Shown here piece by piece: positions 43,362 to 53,528 of a DNA stretch of 64,000 bases; the stretch's first letter is position 1, and each line of letters starts with the position of its first letter. The notes under the pieces are model-generated. The model was not told the DNA's origin, did no database searches, and saw nothing but the letters and a program-made list of their open reading frames with translations. The DNA comes from Candidatus Binatia bacterium (GTDB taxonomy: Bacteria > Desulfobacterota > Binatia > HRBIN30). The stretch is from NCBI GenBank assembly GCA_023150935.1, contig JAKLJW010000022.1, forward strand, positions 24,526 to 88,525, written 5' to 3'. The position numbers were made by a program, and so were the translations under genes.

Positions 43362-44180
43362 TCAACCCGGGCACCCGGTGAGAGCTGCGCCAACTGCGGC
43401 AAGGATGTCGTCGATCGTCACCTGGGAATCGCCGTTGGCGTCGAAGGCCGGACAGACATCGAGCGCCTGAAACCCCTGGGCGATACCGACGCCGGTGAGG
43501 ATCTCGTCGACGGTTACGGCGTCGTCGCCGTTGCAGTTGCCCGGACAAGGAGGCGCCTCGCCGGGCGTTGCGGTGGCCGTTGGGGCGGCCGTTTCGGTCG
43601 GCGTCGGGGTCGGAGTGAGAGGCTCCGCAGCCAGCACGGCGATCGGGACGAGCAGCGTCGAGGCCCGGTCGCCGGTGGGTTGGCCGTTGCCATTTACGGC
43701 GTTGCCCCACAGCCGCAGCGTAACGGTGCCCGCCTCTGCCGGGGCGGTCCACTGAAAGCTGAAGCGGGCCGCGTCTCCTTCGGCGCCTTTGGGAGCGGCG
43801 TGAGTTATCTCGGTCCGGTCGCCGGTGCCCGGCAGAGCCCTCGTCAGCGTGCTGTCCGGACCGCCGGTAGCGAGCGTACCGGCGGGTGCGGAGACGTTGA
43901 ACCCGGCGGCACCCTGGTTTCCGGTGGAGAACACGCGGAACACGTAGGTATTGGTTGTCCCCGGCATGACCGGCGTGGGCCCTTCGAGGGTAACTCGCGG
44001 TTGACTGCCGCCACCATGGCAGAAATTGCAGCCCGTGGTGGCAGGATCGATGAGCTCGGCGGTCCCGATGCCAGTCGACCTGGCCGAGCTTGTCGTTGGC
44101 GACACGACGAGCGCGACAAGGACGCAGAAGAGCAGGCCGGTGTGGCTCCACTCCGATGCCGGGGGCTGCGAACGCTGCAT
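43362..44180 (-). CDS. Exported CxxCH protein with choice-of-anchor and dockerin-like domains
   Basis: Predicted secreted protein of 272 residues. AAAGGAGG lies 5 bases before ATG 44180. Signal peptide TGLLFCVLVALVVSPTTSSA. Residues 50-56 read GCNFCHG, a CxxCH haem-c motif as found at the start of choice-of-anchor-V-type proteins. A beta-sandwich follows (TNTYVFRVFSTGNQGAAGFN, ARFSFQWTAPAEAGTVTLRL, WGNAVNGNGQPTGDR). After a Thr-Pro linker (LTPTPTPTETAAPTATATPG) come two Cys-bounded calcium loops CPGNCNGDDAVTVDEIL and FDANGDSQVTIDDILAAV ending LTGCPG, the same module as at 34 kb. Whether haem is attached is unknown. Confidence 0.83.
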   Translation of the reverse strand: MQRSQPPASEWSHTGLLFCVLVALVVSPTTSSARSTGIGTAELIDPATTGCNFCHGGGSQPRVTLEGPTPVMPGTTNTYVFRVFSTGNQGAAGFNVSAPAGTLATGGPDSTLTRALPGTGDRTEITHAAPKGAEGDAARFSFQWTAPAEAGTVTLRLWGNAVNGNGQPTGDRASTLLVPIAVLAAEPLTPTPTPTETAAPTATATPGEAPPCPGNCNGDDAVTVDEILTGVGIAQGFQALDVCPAFDANGDSQVTIDDILAAVGAALTGCPG

Positions 44181-44230
44181 GAAGCCTCCTTTCGGCGACC
44201 GCACCAGCTTCGAGGGCAGGGGGGGGCGTG

Positions 44231-45232
44231 TCAAGACGGGCCGGGCAATCGACACTCCGTCAGGTTCAGACGATCGATCAACTGCCGCAGGCGGCCGTAG
44301 TGTACACGGTCGAAGCGGAAGACCAGGCGCGGCAGGTGGAAGATTTCCGGCTCGTTGCCCTCGGCGGAGAAGGCTGCGCGTTGTTCGATGATACCGTCGG
44401 TGACGATGTCGCGAAATTCGTCGGTAAGCTGTTGCACGAACTCGGCGGGAAGCTGTCTTGTCAGGCGCAGGACAAAGTGGTCGCGGACAAAGCGGGAGGA
44501 GTGGTAGACACGGTAGAAGGCGGTGATCTCGCCGACCGCGGTCGCGACGTCGTCGGTTACCTTGTACAGCGCGAGGTCGTCGCGGCCGATCATGCCGCGG
44601 CGCAGGATGTGATCCTCGACGTAGCGTTGCCACGTCTTCCAGTACGTCCCCTGGGGTTCGTCCAACAGCACCAGGGGCATGGGCCGCGTTTTCCCGGTCT
44701 GCAGCAGGGTGAGGGTTTCGAAGCCCTCGTCGTGGGTGCCGAAACCTCCTGGAAACAGAACCACGGCGTGCGCTTCCTTCAGGAAGAAGAGTTTGCGCGT
44801 GAAGAAGTAGCGAAAGGTGAGCAGCTTCGTGTCGCCTTCGATAACGGCGTTGGCTGTCTGTTCGAAGGGCAGACGGATGTTGACCCCGAAGCTCCGTTCA
44901 CGGCCCGCACCGCGCTGACAGGCTTCCATGATGCCCGGCCCGGCCCCCGTGATCACCATGAAGCCGGCGTCGGCTATCTGGCGTGCAAACCGTTCGGCGA
45001 GATCGAAGATCCGGTCGCCGGGCTTCGTACGGGCCGAGCCGAACGTGCTGACTTTGCGAACCTGCCGATAGGGCGCGAAGACGCCGAAAGCGGTGGCCAT
45101 TTCGCGCAGGGCACCGGCGACGATCTTCAAGTCGCCGACGCTGGTGTGATCCTCGGCCAGCCGGTTGGCGGTCTCGGCTATGTCATTGAGGTAGCGCCGT
45201 TGCTCGTTGGTGTGCTCGGTCCTTGCCGTCAT
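44231..45232 (-). CDS. LOG-family nucleotide-binding protein
   Basis: Predicted cytosolic Rossmann-like protein of 333 residues in the LOG/TIGR00730 group, related to cytokinin-riboside phosphoribohydrolases and nucleotide 5'-monophosphate nucleosidases. Key motifs are TGAGPGIMEA and PGGFGTHDE (the PGGxGTxxE catalytic motif). The long C-terminal extension (about 100 residues) beyond the core is common in this larger subgroup. Start at ATG 45232; an ATG six codons earlier is also open. Stands alone between repeats and the CxxCH gene. Confidence 0.88.
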   Translation of the reverse strand: MTARTEHTNEQRRYLNDIAETANRLAEDHTSVGDLKIVAGALREMATAFGVFAPYRQVRKVSTFGSARTKPGDRIFDLAERFARQIADAGFMVITGAGPGIMEACQRGAGRERSFGVNIRLPFEQTANAVIEGDTKLLTFRYFFTRKLFFLKEAHAVVLFPGGFGTHDEGFETLTLLQTGKTRPMPLVLLDEPQGTYWKTWQRYVEDHILRRGMIGRDDLALYKVTDDVATAVGEITAFYRVYHSSRFVRDHFVLRLTRQLPAEFVQQLTDEFRDIVTDGIIEQRAAFSAEGNEPEIFHLPRLVFRFDRVHYGRLRQLIDRLNLTECRLPGPS

Positions 45233-45282
45233 GCCCCGAGCATAAGACACGCGGCCGGGACGGGCCAGCGACCGTTAGAGGC

Positions 45283-45623
45283 AGAGCGCGGGCTTCGCCC
45301 GCAACCCAAAGCGAACAACCAGCCCGTTCGCCCCGAGTAGGAGCCCTTCCCCTGGGCTCCGCCCGCAACCCAAAGCGAACAACCAGCCCGTTCGCCCCGA
45401 GTAGGAGCCCTTCCCCTGGGCTCCGTATCGAGGGGCGCGCCCGTGCCGAACCTATCCCTCGATACGCCGCCTGAGCCCTTCGATACGCCGATTGAGAAGA
45501 CATCGGCTACTCAGGGCGATCGGGTCATCGAGACGGCTGCTACTCGGGACGAACGGCCGGGCACAGCCGTTCCATGGCCTGAAGATTCCTTCGCGCCGTG
45601 CGCGCATCCGCGTAAATCGCGAA
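45283..45623 (-). repeat. Dispersed intergenic repeat, copy 2 (with internal duplication)
   Basis: Inverted counterpart of the element at 7140-7370: read on the minus strand it starts at the stop codon of rodA with TTCGCGATTTACGCGGATGC and runs through the same ordered blocks to GGGCGAAGCCCGCGC. It is longer because a 64-base unit (GCAACCCAAAGCGAACAACC ... CCTGGGCTCC) is present twice in tandem, at 45301-45364 and 45365-45428, and because the CGTATCGA block is duplicated. No gene inside. Confidence 0.82.
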
Positions 45624-46727
45624 TCAGAACGTAAACCTCCGCATGCTGATGTTCATGAGCAGGCCGATGGCAATCATGGTGGCGAGCAGGGAGGAGCCGC
45701 CGTAACTGAAGAACGGCAGGGTAACGCCGACCACGGGCAGGACGCCCATGGCCATCGCCATGTTGATGAACACCTGACAGAAGATGCCGGCGCTCAACCC
45801 GAACGCCAGCAGCGTCCCGAAGGCATCTCGGGCTCGGCTGGCCACCACAATACAGCGCAGCAGCAAGACGACGTAGGCTCCCAACAGGGCCGCCGAGCCG
45901 AGAAATCCCCACTCCTCCGCGAACACGGCAAAGATGAAGTCGGTGTGCTGTTCCGGCAGAAAATTGAGCTGGTTCTGCGTGCCCTGCATGAAGCCTTTGC
46001 CGTGGAGCAGGCCGGAGCCGATGGCGATCTTCGACTGGATGATGTGATAGCCGGCGCCGAGGGGGTCGGCCTGCGGGTCGATGAAAGTCAGGACGCGCCG
46101 TTGCTGATAGGGCTTCAGATGGGTCCAGACGAACGGTAACGCCGGCCCGACGATGGCGGCCACGAGCACTACCAGCCGCAGTTGCATACCGCCGATCAGG
46201 AGGATGACGCCGACGGTCAAACCGATAGCAACGGCGGTTCCGAGGTCGGGTTGCTTGAGGATGAGCAGGGCAACCGGCGCGAACAGCAGCAGCGGGACCC
46301 CGACCGCCCGCAGCGACAGCGGCCCTTCGCCCGTCTGGCGATGGAGATAGCGGGCCAACGCGACGATCAGTGCCAGTTTCGCGAATTCGGACGGCTGCAA
46401 CATGAACGGTCCGATCGGGATCCAGCGGCGCGCCCCGCCGCCGGAGGTGCCGATCGCGGCCGTGAGCACGAGGAGCAGCAGTGCCGCCGCATAAGGGACG
46501 TAGCCGTAGCGTTCGAGCCATCGGTAGTCGAAGCATAGTGCCGCCACCATGGCGGCGAGTCCCCCCAGCGCGAAGATCAGTTGCCGCACGGCCAGGGGGG
46601 ACGCCGAATGGCTCGGGCCGTGGGTGGCACTGAGGACGGTGGTCAGGCCGGCCCCCAGCAGCACGAGAACGCAGAGCAGCAGCGGCCAGTCAAAATGCGC
46701 GATGAGACGTCGATCGATTCTGAGCAT
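45624..46727 (-). CDS. rodA: RodA, SEDS peptidoglycan glycosyltransferase
   Basis: Inner-membrane polymerase that elongates the cell-wall glycan with PBP2, 367 residues and ten helices. SEDS landmarks: GGARRWIPIGPFMLQPSEFAK, LLILKQPDLGTAVAI (containing the catalytic Asp region), FIDPQADPLGAGYHIIQSKI, LPEQHTDFIFAVFAEEWGFL, and the ending GVTLPFFSYGGSSLLATMI. Start ATG 46727 is 38 bases inside the mrdA end, so translation is coupled. Its stop touches the dispersed repeat at 45623. Confidence 0.95.
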   Translation of the reverse strand: MLRIDRRLIAHFDWPLLLCVLVLLGAGLTTVLSATHGPSHSASPLAVRQLIFALGGLAAMVAALCFDYRWLERYGYVPYAAALLLLVLTAAIGTSGGGARRWIPIGPFMLQPSEFAKLALIVALARYLHRQTGEGPLSLRAVGVPLLLFAPVALLILKQPDLGTAVAIGLTVGVILLIGGMQLRLVVLVAAIVGPALPFVWTHLKPYQQRRVLTFIDPQADPLGAGYHIIQSKIAIGSGLLHGKGFMQGTQNQLNFLPEQHTDFIFAVFAEEWGFLGSAALLGAYVVLLLRCIVVASRARDAFGTLLAFGLSAGIFCQVFINMAMAMGVLPVVGVTLPFFSYGGSSLLATMIAIGLLMNISMRRFTF

Positions 46728-48552
46728 AGGTGTGGCCTTGCCGAGTCGTTTGCAGTTCGAAGAACTTCGCCATGACCTCGCGCACGATCGGGGCCGCGAC
46801 AGCCCCGCCGCCGCCGTCGGCATGTTCCACCAGGGCGGCGACGGCGATGGTCGGTTCGTCCGCCGGTGCGTAGGCGACGAACCACGCATGGTCGCGGTGC
46901 TGGCGCGGGAGTTGGCTGGCCTTGGGGCGCTGGCGGCCGAGGGCGACGACCTGAGAGGTCCCGGTCTTGCCGGCGACCTCGATACCGTCGAGACGGGCCT
47001 TCTTGCCGGTTCCTTTTCCGACGACGTCGCGCAGTGCGTCGCGCACCTGCCGGAGCGTCGTCTCCCTGACTTGCAATTGGCCGACCAACTCGGGCGTCTC
47101 GGTATGTACCGTCTCGCCGTCGGGCGTCTCGATCCGAGCGACGAGGTGCGGCCGGTACTGCTTGCCGGTGGCGGCGGTGGCGATGGCGGTCGCCATTTGC
47201 AGGGGCGTGGTGGTGACGTAACCCTGACCGATCGCTACCGAGAGCGTCTCGCCGGCGTACCAGGGTTGTTTGAGGCGCTTCCGCTTCCAGGCCGTATCGG
47301 GAATCGTGCCCGCCTGTTCGTGATCGAGCCCGATGCCGGTGGGCGCTCCGAGGCCGAATACCCGCGCGTATCGGGCGATGACGTCCACCCCCAGGCGTTG
47401 CGCGACCTGATAGAAGAACACGTCGCAGGAGTGGACCAGCGCTTCGTGGACGTTCACGCTGCCGTGGCCGCGCTTCTTCCAACAGCGGAAGTAATGGTTG
47501 CCGAACTGCAGTCCGCCCCCGCAGCGGATGCGGGTGAACGGATTGATGACGCCTTCCTCGAGGGCCGCGGTCGCCACGACGAACTTGAACGTCGAGCCCG
47601 GGGGGTACTGCCCCTGGATGGAGCGGTTGCTCAGCGGCCGATTCTGGTCGCCGACGAGGGCGCGCCATTCGTTGCGGCGAATACCGCGGGCGAAGGCGTT
47701 CGGGTCGAACGACGGCGAGGTTACCATCGCCAGAATCTCGCCATTGGTGGGGTCGAGCGCGACAATGCTCCCGGCGCGGTCGCCCAGGGCCGCACTGGCC
47801 GCCTGCTGCAGATCGAGATCGATGGTCAGGGTAATTGCGTTCCCGGGCTCTTCTTCGACTTCACGGAGGACCTTTAGCTTGCGCCCGACCGCGTCGACCT
47901 CGATCTGTTGGCCGCCGTTTACGCCGCGAAGGTAGCGCTCCCAATGCTTCTCGATGCCCGCCTTGCCGACGAGATCGCCCAGGTGGTAGCGCGGGTCGGC
48001 GGCGATGTCTTCCGGGCTGACCTCGCCGACGTAGCCGAGCACGTGGGCCAGCTCGGTGCCGAGCGGATATTGCCGGCGAGGCGTGATCTGCAGGCTCACG
48101 CCGGGCAGATCGAGCTGGTGGGTCTCGATGGCCACGACCTCGTCCCAGTTCAGGTCGCGTTTCACGATCACCTCGTCGAACGGGGGACGCGCGCCGGTGT
48201 GGCTGAGCAGGTTGCGCATCTCCGCGGTGCTCTGGCCGAGCAACTGTCCCAGCGTCTCCAGCGTCAGCTCGAGGTCGCGCGTATCCTCGGCTACGAGGAC
48301 CGCATCGAATGACGGCCGGCTGTCGACCAGCACCTTGCCGTGCCGGTCGAGCACGGTGCCCCGGGTCGCCTGGAGGCGGCGCAGACGAATGCGGTTGCCG
48401 TCCGAGGAGGCGCGCAGTTCGTCCCCCTGCAAGACCTGCAGGTTCCACAGTTGCGCGAGCAGAACGCCGAAGCCGAGCAGCGCCGCGACGAGGGCGACGA
48501 ATACGCGGCGCCGGAGCGCGGCGGGCACCTCGCGTTGCGCCAGCGGTACCAT
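46690..48552 (-). CDS. mrdA: Penicillin-binding protein 2, elongation transpeptidase
   Basis: Periplasmic DD-transpeptidase anchored by one N-terminal helix (VFVALVAALLGFGVLLAQLW), 620 residues. The pedestal domain (LQATRGTVLDRHGKVLVDSR) is followed by the transpeptidase domain with SxxK in QYPPGSTFKF (serine near residue 317), SCD as the second motif (VHSCDVFFYQVA), and KTG in VAGKTGTSQ (near 530). Works with RodA in lateral wall growth. Start ATG 48552 lies 2 bases after the mreD stop region; the preceding frame continues as an alternative start 17 codons up but without support. Confidence 0.95.
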   Translation of the reverse strand: MVPLAQREVPAALRRRVFVALVAALLGFGVLLAQLWNLQVLQGDELRASSDGNRIRLRRLQATRGTVLDRHGKVLVDSRPSFDAVLVAEDTRDLELTLETLGQLLGQSTAEMRNLLSHTGARPPFDEVIVKRDLNWDEVVAIETHQLDLPGVSLQITPRRQYPLGTELAHVLGYVGEVSPEDIAADPRYHLGDLVGKAGIEKHWERYLRGVNGGQQIEVDAVGRKLKVLREVEEEPGNAITLTIDLDLQQAASAALGDRAGSIVALDPTNGEILAMVTSPSFDPNAFARGIRRNEWRALVGDQNRPLSNRSIQGQYPPGSTFKFVVATAALEEGVINPFTRIRCGGGLQFGNHYFRCWKKRGHGSVNVHEALVHSCDVFFYQVAQRLGVDVIARYARVFGLGAPTGIGLDHEQAGTIPDTAWKRKRLKQPWYAGETLSVAIGQGYVTTTPLQMATAIATAATGKQYRPHLVARIETPDGETVHTETPELVGQLQVRETTLRQVRDALRDVVGKGTGKKARLDGIEVAGKTGTSQVVALGRQRPKASQLPRQHRDHAWFVAYAPADEPTIAVAALVEHADGGGGAVAAPIVREVMAKFFELQTTRQGHTYAQNRSTSHRAF

Positions 48553-48553
48553 G

Positions 48554-49051
48554 CTACTCCTCGTCCGCTGCCGGCGGGCTGAGCGACTGGGCGAGCAGCG
48601 CAAAGACCAGCGGGCTCAGCAGGGCGGCCAGGCATCCCTGGACAAACACGGTGATCACCGGCGGCCGTCCCAGTCCTTCCGGGGACACGAACAACAGCGC
48701 CAGAACGAGGATGGCCAGGGTCTTCACGATCGACGCGAGGAAGACGACGACGATTTTCGAGATGGCATTGTCGACCCACAACTGACGCGAGGTGAGATAG
48801 ACCATCGCGTACACGAGACAGGCGGAAAAGGCGTTGAGTCCGGCGGCGCTGGCCGAGGAGACGTCCTGAAGATAACCGAGCAGAAACGCCCCCGCCGCGG
48901 CGCGTGCCGAGTGGTAATGCAAACCGAGGTAGACGGTGAGAATCAGCAACAGGTCGGGGGTCGCACGGCCAATGGCCACCCGCGGCAGCAACGTCGTTTG
49001 CAGCAGCAAAGCCATCAAAGCGAAAAGGGCGAACACCACCGCGGTGCGCAC
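48554..49051 (-). CDS. mreD: MreD, rod-shape membrane protein
   Basis: Predicted five- to six-helix inner-membrane protein of 165 residues linking MreC and the wall synthesis enzymes. Family elements: LFALMALLLQTTLLPRVAIG, ATPDLLLILTVYLGLHYHSA, GFLLGYLQDVSSASAAGLNA (as AGAFLLGYLQDVSS). Start is GTG 49051. It lies 89 bases after mreC and 1 base before mrdA, in the order mreB-mreC-mreD-mrdA-rodA. Confidence 0.9.
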   Translation of the reverse strand: MRTAVVFALFALMALLLQTTLLPRVAIGRATPDLLLILTVYLGLHYHSARAAAGAFLLGYLQDVSSASAAGLNAFSACLVYAMVYLTSRQLWVDNAISKIVVVFLASIVKTLAILVLALLFVSPEGLGRPPVITVFVQGCLAALLSPLVFALLAQSLSPPAADEE

Positions 49052-49140
49052 CTACGGTGTCCCTCCCGGGCGCCGTGCCATTTTGCCGGACGCGGTGCGC
49101 GGAGCGCGGACCGGGAACGGCCCGGACGGGTGGCGGCGGA

Positions 49141-49980
49141 TCACGACGGTTTGTCCTTCCCGGTTGCGGGTGCCGGCACGATGACCACTTCTTCGACGCG
49201 GTCGAGCGGAGCACTGGGCTGAACTTCGGCGACCTGCAACAGGCCCCGCGTGCCGCGCGTGACGTGCGTTACCGTGCCGATCGAAACGCCCTTGGGAAAG
49301 ATGCCGTCCAACCCCGAGGTGACGATCGCGTCGCCCACTTCGACATCTTCCTCCCGCTTGAGGTACTTCATCACGCACCGGCCGTCGAGGGCGCCTTCGA
49401 CGATGCCGCGGGCGCGGGTGCGTTGCACGACCGCATCCACGCCGCTGTTGTGATCGGTGATGAGCAGTACGCGGGCGGCATTCGGGCTGGTATCGATGGT
49501 CCGGCCGACGACGCCCTGGGCGGACAGCACCGCCATGTTGCGGCGGATGCCGTCGGCCTCGCCGCGGTTGACGGTCAGCGTGCCGAACACCGGGAGCGGG
49601 TCGCGGCCGACCACGAGGGCCGCCAGCAGCGGCAGGTCGAGACTGCTCCGAAAGCCGAGCAGGCCGGCAAGACGTTTCTCGGCCTGCTCCACCTCGTTGA
49701 GCCGCACCAGTTGCTGCTCGAGTTCGAGAACCCGTCTGGCCAGCCGCTCGTTCTCGCGGCGCACGCCGACCAGACCCACGTAAGTCGTCCAGCCGTCGCC
49801 GGCGACGTCGATTCCGGCGGTTACCGCTGCCTGCAGCGGCCGCATGACCTCGAGCACGACCCGTGCGAGCGGGTCCGGACGACCGGGCCGCTGCGCCGTC
49901 GACGACAGGAGCAGCAGCGACAGCAGCGAGAGCGCCGCTACGGTCACAACGATGCGGTGGTCGTGAAGGAACTCCAACAT
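49141..49980 (-). CDS. mreC: MreC, rod-shape-determining protein
   Basis: Bitopic periplasmic scaffold of the elongation machinery, 279 residues. A membrane helix (VVTVAALSLLSLLLLSS) is followed by a coiled coil (NERLARRVLELEQQLVRLNE) and the twin beta-barrel domain with VVGRDPLPVFGTLTVNRGEA, GVVGRTIDTSPNAARVLLIT, GDAIVTSGLDGIFPKGVSIG. Length is normal. It starts 75 bases after the mreB stop. Confidence 0.94.
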   Translation of the reverse strand: MLEFLHDHRIVVTVAALSLLSLLLLSSTAQRPGRPDPLARVVLEVMRPLQAAVTAGIDVAGDGWTTYVGLVGVRRENERLARRVLELEQQLVRLNEVEQAEKRLAGLLGFRSSLDLPLLAALVVGRDPLPVFGTLTVNRGEADGIRRNMAVLSAQGVVGRTIDTSPNAARVLLITDHNSGVDAVVQRTRARGIVEGALDGRCVMKYLKREEDVEVGDAIVTSGLDGIFPKGVSIGTVTHVTRGTRGLLQVAEVQPSAPLDRVEEVVIVPAPATGKDKPS

Positions 49981-50055
49981 CGCCAGCGGTTAGCCGGTGG
50001 TTTCGGGCCAGGACCAGCCGGTGGAGGAATGAGGAGATCTCCGCCGGCTGGTGCG

Positions 50056-52126
<2,071 letters not shown>

Positions 52127-52130
<4 letters not shown>

Positions 52131-53452
52131 CGCGACCCGGCCGAAGCGGTCCGCGTCGCCGCCTTGCCGGTTGTGGACTTGGCCTTGACGGCCGGCGGTT
52201 TCTTGGTGGCCCTGGTGGACTTCGTGGACGTCGCGGCCTTGGTCGAAGTGGTCGACCTGGCCGACTTTGCTGACTTTGCCGACTTGGCGGACTTGGCGGA
52301 CTTGGTCTTGGCCGTGCCGGTTGCCGTACTGGACGCCGGCGCCGGCGGCGCTTTCACGTTGCTCGGGGCAGCGGGCGGCGGTGCTGCCGGATCGACGGGG
52401 CGGTAGCGCACGCCCTCACGGGTCACATCGACCGCGACCCCGTTCTGTTCCTCCACCGTCTGCCCCACCAGGTCCATATCGACGTATTCGGCCCATCCCT
52501 GCTGCCGCAGGAGCCGGAGGGCCTCGGTCTGCATGTCCGGGATCTTGTCGTAGATGTCCTGGTGGACTTCAATGTAGATGCGGCCCTCGCGGGCACCCAC
52601 CTTGATCGGCTGGTAGACGAACTGGCCGGGAGTGCCGACCGGCACCAGGGGAAACAGATGCTCGATTTCCTCCGGGTACAGGCGGACGCAGCCGTGACTG
52701 ACCTGCATGCCGACGCCCCACGGTATATTGGTGCCGTGAATCCTGTACATGGGCATCGACAGCTCGAAACGGTACTTGCCGAGGGGATTCTCGGGATCCC
52801 CGCCGGCGATGAAATCCGGCGCCGGTTTGCCGTCCTTGATGTGCTCGCGCTTGATGGATTCGGGCAGAACCCAGGTGGGATTCTTGGTCTTGCCCGAAAT
52901 CTTGAACGCACCGCTCGGCGTTCGCCAATCGTCGCGGCCGAGACCGACCGGGTAAGTGCTGACGAGGTTCGTGCTCCGCCCGGGGTGGAAGTAGTACAGC
53001 CGCATCTCGGGGACGTTCACGACGATACCGCTGAGCGCCGCGTTCGGCAGCACCCATTCCGTCGGCAGCATGATCGGCTGTCCGGCCGGCGGCACCCAGG
53101 GATCGACGCCGGGGTTGGCTTCGAGCAGTTCGTTGTAACCGAGGCTGTAGTAACGGGCGATATCGAAGAACGTGTCCTTCTTCTGAACCTGGTAGTAGCG
53201 CGTCGAACCGATAACCGTGTGCGCCTGAACCGGATCGGGGCTGGCCAACGCGACGTACGGTCGGCCCGAGTTCTTGTTTTCGAAGACGTCTTCGGTCCAT
53301 TCGCGAGCCGCCGCCTGGCTCAGCGCGGGGGGATACGTTGCCGCCACCGCCATCAGGCACACCAGGGCTGCGAGACCGAACAACCTCGACGCGGCGCTCG
53401 AGCGGCGGACCGCGGGCCCGTTCGCCCGGCGACGTGTGAACTGTTCTTCCAT
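52127..53452 (-). CDS. Exported LysM/YkuD L,D-transpeptidase with Ala-Lys-Ser-rich tail
   Basis: Predicted periplasmic cross-linking enzyme of 441 residues. Signal segment LFGLAALVCLMAVAATYPPA. LysM-like wall-binding part at 86-130 (YYQVQKKDTFFDIARYYSLG). The YkuD domain has HGTNIPWGVGMQVSHGCVRL with catalytic C255 in SHGCVR. It forms 3-3 cross-links or attaches proteins to peptidoglycan. The last 85 residues are a low-complexity KSAKSAKSAKSARSTTSTK-like tail encoded by short tandem repeats, positively charged like histone-H1 tails. Start ATG 53452. Confidence 0.9.
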
Positions 53453-53528
53453 TAAGTAGGAATGTACATGACGAACATGAATTCGCAACGAAGGCGGCCC
53501 CGGGTAATCCGCGACGGAGCCGGCGGCC

